Translations under genes and position numbers: made by a program
Part shown: piece by piece, positions 34,457-45,600 of the stretch
How the letters are laid out: each line of letters opens with the position of its first letter
Position numbering within the stretch: the first letter of the stretch is position 1
The notes under the pieces: generated by a model
The model's database searches: none
What the model saw: only the letters and a program-made list of their open reading frames with translations
Told to the model about the DNA's origin: nothing
Origin: Simmondsia chinensis
Lineage: Eukaryota; Streptophyta; Magnoliopsida; Caryophyllales; Simmondsiaceae
Assembly: GCA_018398585.1 (NCBI GenBank)
Contig: JAGTTD010000026.1
Location: 4,407,001 to 4,471,000 of the forward strand
Length of the DNA stretch: 64,000 nt
Direction: 5' to 3'

Positions 34457-37400
34457 TTTTGAATTAATTTGATAAAAATTGGAATAAGTATAGGGATGAC
34501 AATGGTAAGTATAGAGAGGGACGGAGTATGGGTTCGGAGCAGGGTACAATATCATACCCGTACTTGTCCCCCTACCTGTGGCATGCTTCATGTATATTTG
34601 ACTTGTACTATCTAACTACCTTGCTTATATTTATATCCACTCCAAATGGGACATATGCTAGCTGGTAACGAATTTTACTATACCGATGTGTGAATATAGT
34701 AAAAATTTTGATGCACATTGGAGTTTTAAAAAAGAGATTATACTAAAAAAAGTTAGATTAGATATGACGTGACTTACAAAATACCATAGAAAACTATTTA
34801 AAAACAAATATTTTTTCTTTTTAAGAATTAGACTAAATAACTAAACATAACTATAAATATAACACAATGTCAAATTACATTTAATAGTATAGGTTATATA
34901 TAACAACGGTCTCTATATTTTGTTTATTGTGTCAATTTAGATCTAGCACTTTTAATTATGTCAATTTAGTCGCTCTATAATTTACATTTGTCAATTTAGT
35001 CATTTGGTCTATCTTTAGTGAAGTTATTTACGTATTTTTTAAAGACACAATCAAGCTAGACACAAGTAACCATTACAAATTCACCCATTGACTAAATTTA
35101 ACACAGCTCATAGCTGAACCATCAAAAATTAGACCTAGCATTTGTTGATGTATTTTCAAAATAATGCAATAGGAATTGTGAATAAAGTGTTTAAAGTTGG
35201 TCCCGAAGTTTGTTCTATATATTTTGATGTGGGTTGGGATGTGTGTCGACACACAGGGCAGGTGTGTCGACACACATTCTTACAGAACAGGACTGCAGAG
35301 GTGTGTGTCAACACACGGCCCGTGTGTCGACACACAGATCAACAGAACCATCTCTGCAGAACTGTGTGTCGACACACAGGTGCAGTTTTCACCGTATTTT
35401 CATGCGTTAACTACTGACCTTTCGTGCCTTTTCTTTGAGGCATAATTTGGGACGTCTTCTTTCACAAAGTCTTATATATATATTCCCCTAATGTCTTTGA
35501 TAATGCATGAATCAATTGATTTGAAAGAACTTGTTCATTGTTCTTGAAAACGTCATTCTCATACATCTCTTCTTTATCTCCCTTTACATACGCTCACTCT
35601 ATTGACATTAGGTTATCGTTGTATCCCCGAGGCCATTTCATACACTGAAATAAGTCTTAAGGAAAGTGACATCACGTCTCGAAACCTGTAGATCTTTTGG
35701 ATACCCGTTACTTGCGAATTGCAAGTGTTTGATCTAATAATGTTTGGTTACCAGGTTCCTGGTACTGTTGGGAGTTTACACCAACAGCATTTTGGGTTGG
35801 ATCTGATCAAAATCGGGTCGGGTCATTCTTGGGTCAGGTCGACTCGGGTTAAGTTAGTCTCGGGTTGGATCAACATCAGGTCAAGTCAACCTCCAGTTGA
35901 GTTAACCTCGGGTTAGGTGGGATATCAGGTTAACCTATTAGGTTATTTTGATAATATATTTGTTCGACTTTGATAATTATAACGAAAACTGCAAAATGAA
36001 ATGAATATAATTACAATTTTATTTAGATTCTATGATGAATTGAATTTCTATTTGGGTCATTTCGGAATATAGGACGGGTTTGGTTTGGGTTTCGGGTCAT
36101 ATTGGTCCGTTTATTTCGGGTTTCGGGTTAGCTCAAGTTGGATCAAATTCAGATCGGTTCATTTCAAGTTCGAGTCCCAAAATTTTAAATTTTTGGACTT
36201 AAATTAAGATCGAATAGCAAATCAAATATATCAGATCACATTTTGCCAACTGTATTAAAAATGAGGGGTGGATCTAGCTTTATGTGTGTAGCAGCTGATA
36301 CAAACGGCAGAATAAAAAAGTTTGTTTTAGTGGCACAAAAAGCAAAATGTCCCCATCAAGTATTACATAACCTAGGTTTCTGAACAGTATATAATCTGTA
36401 GGTCTTGGCATTACTATAATATAAATAGGAAATATTCTTTGACCCAAAAAAAAAAAAAAAAAACAAAAACAAAATAGGAAATATTAAATGTATTACTTGC
36501 CTACAAAATTATATATCCAACTATATACCTAAATAAATGTTATAAATCATTAGTTTATTTTAAAAAAAGTAATAAATTTAATATTGTTCTTTATAATTTG
36601 AATTATTTTCCTATTAGAAGTTAGGATTCTTTTACTAGGCACTAATATATAGGATCCTATTAGAACTCTGAAGTTAAGCGTGTTTGGGCGAGAGTAGTAC
36701 CAGGATGGGAGACCTCCTGGAAAGTCCACATGTGGCCAACCCTATAAGGTTGTGGGTTCTCAAAAACAGCCTCTCGACAAAGTTATGCCATGAAGGGGTA
36801 AGGCTGCGTACATTTACTCCCCTTAGACCCCACTTAGGCGGGAGCCCTTAAGGCACTAGGTCTGTTGTTGTTGTTATTCTTATTAGAAGTTATACAACAA
36901 GTTTAGGTGTTTAGACTTTTTAAGTGTTTTAACTGGTTAAAGACTTTTAGTTTTTTAACTAGAAGGTGCATGACAAAGGCATATCCGTTCGTTATTGCAT
37001 GAAATATCCTCGTAGATTGCTTCCCAATGTTATTCCTAGATCTAGATCTTGGATTTACTTTGCCACATGTTATGTAGCCTTCGTTGTGGACAATGAAGAG
37101 AGCGGGGTGACTATAGACCAGCTTTGTCTTTGCAAAACTATTAGAGGCTAATAATTTTTCCCTTTCTTTGTTTTTATTTCGGTTCGATTGAGTCTTGTTT
37201 ATTTTGGAAGTCTAACTCCTCTAGACTTCTAAGAAACTTTTTCTCTTAATTATATAAAAAAAAGTTGTCCTCAAATTGCTGTCTAGTTAAATTTGTCTCC
37301 TCTATATTCCAATTATTTAAAGTGTCCATTTAAATTCTATAAATATAGGTTTTATTTTTGGCGTAAAGCAACTTTTAATTAATTGAAATTGGGTATTTGA

Positions 37401-39003
37401 TCATCCTCTTTATATTATTTCAGTTTTTTATGTAAAAATGAATTAAGCTAAACTCCTTTAACCATTTGTGCTCCTTTCATATTATAATATTCGTCTTACC
37501 TACATTTGCTTTAATTTTTATTGTTTCATACAATTATTGAGCTTGAGAGCACCACATTATATACATATGTATTAATAATTGTCAAATACAGAGTTAGGTG
37601 ATAGATGCTCTGACGTTCAAGGTGGAATGATATACCTATGATAAATTAGTCTTTCCGCGTGCGATGTATGGATGGCTCCTATACTATAATTTTAGGGTTT
37701 TTTAATTAAAAAATACTTTTATTTTAGATATGGTTTCAAAAAAATACTTGAATTTTTAAAATTTTCGTACTCACACCTAAATTTTTTTTTTATACTTTTA
37801 ATGTTATACCTTAATATTAACGCTATTAACATTCGTTAGTTATTGCTGACTTGACATTCAAAAATGTTCTTTTTAAATATAAAAAATATTTTTGAAAATA
37901 TTTAAAAATTTGTAAGACATTTAATATATTTTTAAATATTTTAAAAGTAAATTCAATTTTTAAAAATTATTTTTTCTTTGTTTTCGAAAACCATGTTAGC
38001 AAAAACTAACGTATTGACATTAAGCTGTCATGTTAAAAAATCTAGTTAGTTTTTTGATAACACATCTAAAATTTAGATAATTTTGTTTTTTTGATAACAC
38101 ATCTAAAATTTAGATAATTTTTAGTAAAAATCTCATGTTTTGAATTCATTTATTGTTATTATATAAAGTTTTTATATATCTTTTGAATGCATGAAACGAA
38201 ATTCAAGCATCACCACTTTATAAGAATTGGATAGAATGGGGTGCATTGTGAAGAAAGAACCAACTTTGCTGTAATATATGGGAGGATTGTACCAAGGTGA
38301 AACTATTAATCTTTGAATGTATTTAAGTGATTCAAAATTTTCAAAGCCAACCACAATAAGTCGAGCTTAGTTTAATTTTATTGACTTTATGCTCAACCCA
38401 TATCAATGATAGAGTATATAGACTCAAAATAAGTCCAAGTGGGGTTTATATTTTAAAATCAACGGGTATTGGTTGCAGTAAGCTAGTGACTTGCTAGATT
38501 TATATTTTGATCTATTCTCTCTCACAATAACTTTAACATACCTGAATAACAAGGGGAGGAATATCCAAGAAGCTTTTAGCACTCACATTGTAGAGAAGCT
38601 TATTCCTCAAGGACTTGTCTGGCTTATCACAAATCCCCAAGAACTTCTCAACAGTGTAATCCATGTAAGCCTCAACAAAGAGAGCCCCTTTTCCATTACA
38701 CTCCACTTCAAGCTTACCATTATCATTATTATTATTATCATCATTATTCGCATAAATTAGCCTCCCAGCTAAAGGGTAATAATAAGAAAGTACCCTAGAG
38801 AGCGACCTTTTTAACTTGTCTAAGTCGACGGATTTTTCATAGAGGTAAAGGTACTTGATTGTTGACACTCTTTGTAACTTTTCATTGTCGAGATTAGAGA
38901 GATAAAGAGTGTCTTTTGGTGTAGGGAGATCTGGGGCGATTAGTATTGGGTCGGATTTGTATTGAACTTCTGGGAGTTCTTGTGAATTAATATGTGTTGG
39001 CAT
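33255..39003 (-). CDS. BAHD-family acyltransferase, two exons (join 39003..38542, 34139..33255)
   Basis: BAHD enzymes transfer an acyl group from acyl-CoA to alcohols or amines in the cytosol. Exon 1 encodes 154 residues, with VQYKSDPILIAPDLPTP, YLSNLDNEKLQRVSTIKYLY and YYYPLAGRL. It ends ...PPLVIQ at a GT donor (38541). Exon 2 opens VTNLMCGGMIMCTAINHCICD after an AG acceptor (34141-34140), same phase; total 448 residues, the family's usual length. Catalytic HxxxD is His171-Asp175 (HCICD). The structural DFGWG motif reads DFGER, an unusual change. The N-terminal pattern resembles the omega-hydroxyacid/fatty-alcohol hydroxycinnamoyl transferase clade (suberin/wax); substrate is inferred only. 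The 4402-bp intron sits at a position conserved in the family. The frame is intact; expression is unknown. Confidence 0.88.
34390..34453. repeat. Microsatellite (AAAT)n-(TA)n in the BAHD intron
   Basis: About six AAAT units run into about 18 TA units, then T8. The TA arm is likely to be highly variable in length. Copy B has only a short AT-rich stretch here and a SINE in place of the expansion. Confidence 0.95.
35143..35786 (+). mobile_element. Solo LTR of the 19882 copia family, in the BAHD intron
   Basis: The 644-bp unit TGTTGATG...CACCAACA is bounded by a perfect 5-bp duplication, gcatt (35138-35142 and 35787-35791), with no internal region: a product of LTR-LTR recombination. It carries five copies of the TGTGTGTCGACACACA palindrome or close variants between 35240 and 35380. 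It is on the strand opposite to the host gene. Confidence 0.93.
35792..36200 (+). repeat. GGGTC(G/A)GGT-rich degenerate repeat
   Basis: Many variants of TCGGGTTGGATC, GGGTCAGGTC and TCGGGTTAGG occur. The same word family fills the hAT MITE at 39195-39856, so this is probably a decayed relative. Terminal repeats are not preserved; the solo LTR at 35143 sits at its left edge. Confidence 0.5.
36624..36880 (+). mobile_element. 5S-rRNA-headed SINE, copy 2 (full length)
   Basis: The 5S-like head starts at the true 5S 5' end (GGATTCTTTTACTAGGCACT aligned to plant 5S) and keeps the A box GTTTGGGCGAGAGTAGTACC and C-box region GGATGGGAGACCTCCTGGAA. Body: AACAGCCTCTCG, GTAAGGCTGCGTAC, CACTTAGGCGGGAGCCCTTA, GGCACTAGG, then a TTGTTGTTGTTG tail. 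The 12-bp duplication tattagaagtta is perfect (36612-36623 and 36881-36892). It is inside the BAHD intron, opposite to the gene. Confidence 0.93.
36893..38384. other. AT-rich intron sequence of the BAHD gene
   Basis: No recognisable gene. A 61-codon plus ORF at 36966 is unremarkable. Around 37700-38100 is very AT-rich with two direct copies of AACACATCTAAAATTTAGAT (about 38060 and 38096). Confidence 0.5.
38385..38525 (-). repeat. Decayed TRIM LTR fragment near the BAHD splice donor
   Basis: The order of words CAACCCATAT, AAGTCCAAGTGGGGTT, AAAATCAACGGGTATTGG, TAGTGACTTGCTAG and TTCTCTCTCACAATAAC parallels the TRIM LTR at 16797-16991 (CAACCCATGG, AAGCCCAAGTGGGGTT, AAAACCAATTGGCC, GTAACCCACTAGG). 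It is about 15 bp from the exon 1 donor. Alignment by eye only. Confidence 0.45.
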
Positions 39004-39194
39004 TGTAGTTAAGGCTATAGAGAGAAATGTTGAGAAAGAAATGTAGAGAGAGGAAGAGAAGTGAGTTGGGGGCAGACAAGGCAGAGGGATGAGGGGGAAT
39101 TCATAGACATGAATGCAATGCTCTTAAGGTTTTCTTACTCTTTATCATGTAGAAAAGGAAAGGCATTTAAAAAGACTCCTTAGGCATCCACATT
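39004..39194 (-). promoter_or_regulatory. 5' leader and proximal promoter of the BAHD gene
   Basis: Upstream of the start codon is a pyrimidine-rich leader (CTTCTCTTCCTCTCTCTAC) typical of plant 5' UTRs. A TTTTTAAAT block at about 39155-39163 is a possible TATA element. The region is cut at 39195 by a hAT-type MITE, so any distal promoter lies beyond it. No mapped start site; inference. Confidence 0.35.
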
Positions 39195-39856
39195 TAGAGG
39201 TGACAACCAGGTCATTTGGGTCGGGTTTGGGTGAACCCATTTGGGTTTGGATCATTTTGGGTTTATAATAAACTCAGGTTGGGTCGGGCTTAGGTGGACC
39301 CATTCAGGCTCAGGTCATTTTTGGATTTTACCTGTACTCGGGTCGGGTTGGGTCTAGGTCACGTTATTTCGGTTTCGGGTCACTTTAATTTTGAGTGAGC
39401 TCGGGTTTGGGTCAATCTTGGGTCAGGTTGTACAGGTTTCAGGTCTTCATAATCCTACTATTTAGTGCCTTAATGGTGTGAACCAGTTACAATGTTTAAA
39501 TTATACCAAATAATTTAAATTTTCACCAATATATTTATTATATTATCAATATAGGTATTCAATAATATGTTATAAAATTCAATTATACTGCTGAAACTAA
39601 TAATTCTTATTGAATTTAAAGACCTTGGGTAAATTTAGCTTTCAAGTCGGGTTGGGTTCGGGTTTAGGTTAGTTTAGGTCGGGTTAGTTCAGGTCAATGG
39701 TGGGTTCGATTAGGTCAAATTGGTATCAGGTTATTTCCAGGTTAGGCAAAAAATGGGTTGGGTTAGTTGCAGGTCGGGTCATTTAAGTCGGGTTCAATTA
39801 TTTATGACATATTTTCGGGTCGGGCAGGTCGGGTCGAGTTGAATTTGCCACCTCTA
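39195..39856. mobile_element. hAT-type MITE with GGTCGGGTT repeats, upstream of the BAHD gene
   Basis: Ends TAGAGGTGACAA and, complemented, TAGAGGTGGCAAA are inverted repeats. Flanks tccacatt (39187-39194) and tctacatg (39857-39864) are an 8-bp duplication with two changes, the hAT size. The interior has many GGGTCGGGT(T/C) and GGGTTTGGG words near both ends around an AT-rich centre. No transposase. Confidence 0.78.
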
Positions 39857-39864
39857 TCTACATG

Positions 39865-40229
39865 GATAGTCATTTGGATTAATATTTTTCTCCAATATAA
39901 ATTTAAATTTTTTTTTTTTCTTTTAGTTTTAAATCTTCGGGTCATGGCTCTAGCATAGCAGATCTAGAATATTTTGTCATCGAGGGAAAAACTTAATGGT
40001 AGTTTAATAATATTATCCAGTTTCTAATTCGAATATATGATAAATATAATATTATAATAATATTATTCATCATAGTGTATAAGTATCTAGACTTTAAAGT
40101 ATATTTGACGATTGTATAAAGTAATAAATAATATACATTAATAACAACGCAGAATAGTGTACTAACTATTTATATATAATTATACAGCCTTATTTTATCT
40201 TTGTCAGGTCATTATTTACCTCAAAATTG
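39865..40229. other. AT-rich intergenic stretch
   Basis: No gene, terminal repeat or tandem structure recognised. Confidence 0.5.
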
Positions 40230-40790
40230 TATTGATATTATTTGACTAGACCTCATTATAATTTGACTTAAATTAAATTTACTTAATCTGATTGTAATTA
40301 AGATTAGGTAACTTAGTTATAAAAGGAAGTTAAGGTGATGGTTGAGAGGAGAAGAAAAAGGGAAGAAAGTTAGTTAAAAAGTGAGGCGTTAGGAGTTTTA
40401 AAAGGGTGCCCAGGGAGGTACTTGGGTAGAGGGCGAGGGAGATGCGTTGACTTGTTTTAGAAGTTTTGATTGAGCATTGTCTTGTTGAGAGTTTTTGTAA
40501 CTTTCTCTTTTCAAACTACGTTGAAGAGGGTTGTGACTCGCCATACAAAAGCTACGTTGAGAAGAGTTGGTGCGTTACCATGCAGTAGCTCTATTGATGT
40601 TATAATTAGATATTGTAATTTATAAATTTTATATTACATGAGATTCCTGTTTGGGTCTTGTGGTTTTTCCTTCAAGTTGAGAGAGAGTTTCCATACAAAT
40701 CTTGGTGTGGATTGTTTCATTATTTATGTTATTTTTTGCTTTTGTTGTGTTTTATTATCTGAATTTTTTCAATAATCTTCTCACTTTTTT
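40230..40790 (+). repeat. LTR-like segment, probable solo LTR
   Basis: Contains TATAAAAGGAAG (TATA-like) at 40318, a GAGAAGAAAAAGGGAAG leader and GTGGTTTTTCCTTCAAGTTG / AGAGAGAGTTTCCATAC near the end. The order matches the complement of 32190-32830. A CTACGTTGA block occurs twice (40517 and 40551). No coding region attached; ends not proven. Confidence 0.45.
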
Positions 40791-42090
40791 TTCTCTTTCA
40801 GGGAGTACAAATAAAATATTGGCATACTTATAGCAACTTTCTAGGATAGGTCAGTTTATTTTTAATTCTCAAATGATACTAAAATTTGTTCGCTGAATAA
40901 TAAAATTACAAAATATAAAAGATGAAAAAGTTAATAATAAGAAAATTACGTTTATTAGTCATACTTATTTATTGTAGGCTCTTAAGAACTTAAGAGTTAT
41001 CTGGATCTAAAAAATATTACTTTGCAATTTTTTTTTTCCTAATAGGAATGTGTGACTATAACTTAATGAAATATTATATGATATAATTTTATAAAACCTG
41101 CAATGACTTATAAGAGTGTTTATGCTTAGTAGATATTAAAAACATGAGAAAGAAATTAATCAAGAAAATGTTGAGAAATTATTGGGGCGATTGAATTTTT
41201 TACTCAAATAAATTGGTTAATTACATATAATAATATTTATTGTGTACTTTTTTTTAAATTCATTTGGGACACTTGCCCTCAATAATAATGAATAGCATCT
41301 GCCGATAAGCATGGCAATTTTTTCTGAAAAATAGTATTTTTTTTAAATGATTATTTTGTTAATATAGAGCTTAACATATAAATTGGGTAAATTATAAAAA
41401 ATTCTCCTGACTTTTACTTCAAAAATAAAAAAAATGCCCACACAAATAAAACTGCTCATTAAACTCTATTACTTTTAAAATATTATCACTTTGCATTCAA
41501 ACAAAATTTTTTGACCATTTTGCCCATAAAATAAAATAATTAAGGATTTGATTTTATTTTTAAGAAGAATTTTGTATTTTGTGGAAAATAATTATTTTTT
41601 TATATTTATAGAAAAAAGGGGTTTTCTATGTTTTTAAAAATTATTATTTTAATTAATTATATAATAGTGACATTATAGTATAAACAATAATATTATACTT
41701 TATGTTATAATATTTTTAATAAAAATTTTAAAAATATTTTTTTATCTTCTAAACTTATTACTATAATTAATTAAAACAATTATATTTTGTATAAATATAA
41801 AATTCCCATAATTCTATTGCAAACAACATAAAAGTTTTCTAATTTTTGCCTAATAATATAAAACCCCCTTCTAAAAATATAATTACACATTTAATCCCCT
41901 CACTTTTAAGGGCCAAAATGGTCAAAAAGAAATTTCATGGGATTAAGTGATAAATTTTTTTAAGTGAGGGAATTTTGTGAGTGCTTTTTTTTTTTTGATC
42001 GGGTTTTCTATTTTTAAAGCAAAAAATAGTAAAATTTTCTGTAATTTACTCAATTTTTAAAATAGTGTTCATGTGGGAAAAAGCGTCTCC
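40791..42090. other. AT-rich intergenic stretch
   Basis: Long A/T runs; no ORF or element with clear termini. Confidence 0.5.
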
Positions 42091-42099
42091 AAGAAGTCA

Positions 42100-42610
42100 T
42101 TGTACACGTGAAAGAATACATTTGCTACTCTTGTGGATATCGAGATGTTTTGTTCGACTTATTGGCCTTTTATTTCTGCTTGGTTAGGTCCTTTTGCTTC
42201 CATAGGGCCTTATATGTGCAGGAATGCCCTATTTTTTTATTGTTAGCTCTTTCCCTCTTTTATCTCTCTAGAAACGAACAAGAAGTAATAGATTTTGACC
42301 TCCTAGCCCCAACCTCACTTACCTAAATAAAGAAAACAAAATGTTGATATTTGCCTCTTTAATGTTACTAGGAGGGCCTCGATTTTGATGTATGAAGAAT
42401 AGCGCAACTTCTGTTTTGAGGTTGTTTTGTTTTTGTTGGGTTTGGTCCTTTTGTTTGCCTGGGGGCATATTTGTGTAGGTATGCCCTATTTTGTATTGTT
42501 AGGTCTTTCCTTTTTTTATCTCTCAAGAAAAAAAAAAGAAAAGAAGTAATATATTAAGATCTCCTAGCCCAAACCTCACTTACATAACTAAATAAAGAAA
42601 ACATCATGTT
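42100..42610 (+). repeat. Two tandem copies of a LINE 3' tail
   Basis: Units at about 42100-42350 and 42370-42610 both carry TTTGGTCC or TTAGGTCC, TTGTTAG(C/G)TCTTTCC, TTTTATCTCTC and AGATCTCCTAGCCC, ending AATAAAGAAAACA(A/T)(A/C)ATG. The same tail ends the LINE at 30290-30520. The second unit is the start of duplication copy B; the first is an additional copy. Confidence 0.7.
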
Positions 42611-42618
42611 GATATTGC

Positions 42619-45600
42619 TAGGGGTATTCAATGAGTGGGTTGGGGTCCAACCTATGAAGACCCAACAATTTTGGGTCCAAGATCCACCGATGCCCATAAG
42701 AAGCATTACAAAAGTTCCGGTTCTGATTTTGGTTTTAATGGGTCTTGGGTTACCCATGGTAACCCATATTCAAACATTTAGTACATGGTGATCAATGGTA
42801 TTCCTCTGAAGACATAGCACAAAAAAAAAAAAAAAGCACAAATATGTTGATTCTCAGTATCAATGTAGTAAAATCAACAAAATAACATAATCCACTGAAC
42901 CCATATGCAACTACAACATTTCAAGCAAAAACTAATTTAATGAAAGATTAAGTGAGCAAATTCTATGGAGAATGAATCCAACCCTGTTGAAATCTCAAAA
43001 CATAATCTGGCTTGTAGTACAATGACTTCACTCCTTCTGACCTACGAGCGATGGCAAACTTACCCCCCCCCCCCCCCCCCCACCAAAAGAAAACGCCCAC
43101 AGATCAAGGACACTGAAATAATCACATTCTTTAAGCTCATCGAATTTCAACTTATACATATCTTAGCAAAGAAACACAACTAAAATTTAGAAAAAAAAAT
43201 CATTGAAATCAAAATGAATTAAGAAAAAAATTACCACAATAAGAAAATTTAATCGAGAAGTATGATCAACATGCTCTACCATCACTGTAAACTAAAGAAT
43301 GTTAAAGTAAGCAATAATCTTAAAAGACAAAATGGTGGAAATTAAGCAAATAAATTACCTGAATCAAGCTCTTCCAACTCTTCAAGTTCATCAAGTTCTT
43401 CAATTTTATCTAATTTATCTTCTACTTGAATAGGTGCTTCTACAGTTCGAAGCCAATCTTGGGGACACAAGAGAACTTGCACAACTCTTGGCGACAACGA
43501 ACTACAGAATTGGTCTAAGATAAGACCCGAGGTGCCAAAGGCAAATTCTGATGCAACAGTTGACACTGGAATTGCCAAAACATCACGTGCAACTTTTGAT
43601 AAAACCTGACACCTAGAAGAGTTGGACTTCCACCATTCCAATATATCGAATCCATCTTCCTTCACAAGACCTTCTTCCAAATATTTATCCACCTTAGACT
43701 TGCTGCTGACACTCTCCTCCTCTTCTAAATGTCTCCAGAAACTAGATTTGATTGCTTGTTCCACTTGTTCAATTAATTCCAACGATGTATGCTCAATTTT
43801 CGTTTCATTCGCACTTCTTATTGTGCTCGGACTTGGTGACATTGAATCAACTACTTGATAATAAGAAAGAAGACGGTTCAAAGTTTCTTTCACCTTAGAA
43901 ACCAACCCAACAACCCTTTCTGTAGTATATACGCGTGAAAACTATTATTGGAGTACTTCAATTTAAATCTAGGATCGAACACCAGAGCAAGAAAAATCAT
44001 CATTGTTAGACCACATAATTAGGAGTTCCTCTATGGCAAACACTTCATGAAAATAGGAATTTGAAGTAACATATGATGAGCCAGACAATCGTTTGGTAAC
44101 TTGATAAAAAACTTCCAAAAATTTTGTTAACACCTTGACATTCTCCCAATCATATGTGTTGGGAACTCCTCCCACACAATTGATCTCTCTTACATAAGTA
44201 GGATCATCTTCTTGTAACCTTTCAAAAGCCTTTTGGAATTTCAAAGCAACTTCTAGCATTGAAAATGTAGAATTCCACCTTGTTGGAACATCAAGGGCCA
44301 AAGAACTCTTACTAACTATTCTCTCCATCTAACAACAAGCTTTAAATCTTTGAGCTCTACTTGGAGAACTCCTTGTATATCTCACAGCCCCGCGAATTCG
44401 AGATACAGGATCATAGATCTCTTTTATCCCACCCTTGACAATTAAATTTAAAATGTGAGCCGAGCACCTTATATGTAGAAGTTCTCCATCTAAAACAAGT
44501 CCACCTCTCCTACAAAGTCTTTTCCTCAAACGCTGAACTGCAACATCATTGGAGCTTGCATTATCCACGATAATCGTAAACACTCTATCTAGCCCCCATT
44601 CAATTGAGCAAGACTCCACAACTTGGGCTATCGCCTCTCCCTTATGACTAGATAACACACAAAAGTTCAATATTCTCTTTTGTAACCTCCAATTTTCAAT
44701 AATAAAATGGGCAGTGAGACACATATATGATAAATTTTGCAATGAAGTCCAAGATTTCGTAGTCAAGTACACACGTTCACAATTCTTACTTAATAAGTCT
44801 TTTAATTTTCTCTTCTCTGTAGTATACAATGCCAAACAATCCCTAACCATAGTCATATGAGACACTAAATTGAAATTCGGTTGCATGACACTACAAAAGT
44901 ACTTGAAGCCAAGCCCTTCAACGAACTTAAATGGCAATTCATCAAGTATTATCATCTTAGCCAATGCCTCTCTACAAAGTCCTTGACTAAATTTAGGAGC
45001 AAGGCTAGAATCGGACCATGATTGGGTAACTTGTCCCCCTCGTCCTCTCTCATTATATGGATATTTATTACATTTTTGAACATGTTTCCATAATGAAGTT
45101 GTACCATTTGCAGTACCACAAGCAAAATCATTCCCACAGTAATTACATGATGCTCTACCACTATTAGAAATTTCAGTAAAATGATTCCAAATTTCAGACT
45201 TATATCTCCTTTTTGCACTGCGAGCAATTGGATTATGAGATCCACTTTCATCTATTTCCTCTTCAAGTGGAAGAGTAGACATCTAAAAAAAATTGGATAA
45301 AAATGATAAGAAATTCAACAAATGAAAGATAAAATTGCTTGACAACCTATTACATTAGATTCAGACAACTTTTTTCAACAAAAATGCCTCATAGATATTA
45401 GATCGAGAGAGATACCATCAAGTTGTCAATGGCAACGACAAATCGAGATTGCAACCTACTTGGCGACAGTGTCGGAGGTCATCTAGGTCAAGACGATTGA
45501 GGAAGACGTGACGATGAGAGTGAGAAGTTTGAGAATGGCGACCTGCTCGGCAACAACGACTGCGACGATGACGGCAACGGTGACGACCTACTTGGAGAAG

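Larger units (their letters stand above)
30300..35000. repeat. Segmental duplication, copy A
   Basis: Co-linear with 42360-50254. Shared landmarks in the same order: the LINE tail with AGATCTCCTAGCCCCAACCT; a TTGTAGG(T)TTCTATTTG block (31182 / 46036); the unknown fragment 31790-32130 / 46800-47120; poly(T) and adjacent flank (33104 / 48175); BAHD exon 2; and the block with GTGTCAATTTAGATCTAG (34929 / 50221). A-specific insertions are the MITE 30537-31173 and an LTR-like segment near 32190-32830. By eye the copies look roughly 80-90% identical. Confidence 0.88.

Noticed and set aside
34382..34591. Isoleucine/tyrosine-rich ORF on the minus strand
   Set aside because: It is the translation of the (TA)n microsatellite.
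36624..36880. Cassandra TRIM (5S sequence in an LTR)
   Set aside because: No TG...CA-bounded direct repeats, no primer site, target duplications of 12-13 bp instead of 5, and a TTG tail fit a SINE better.
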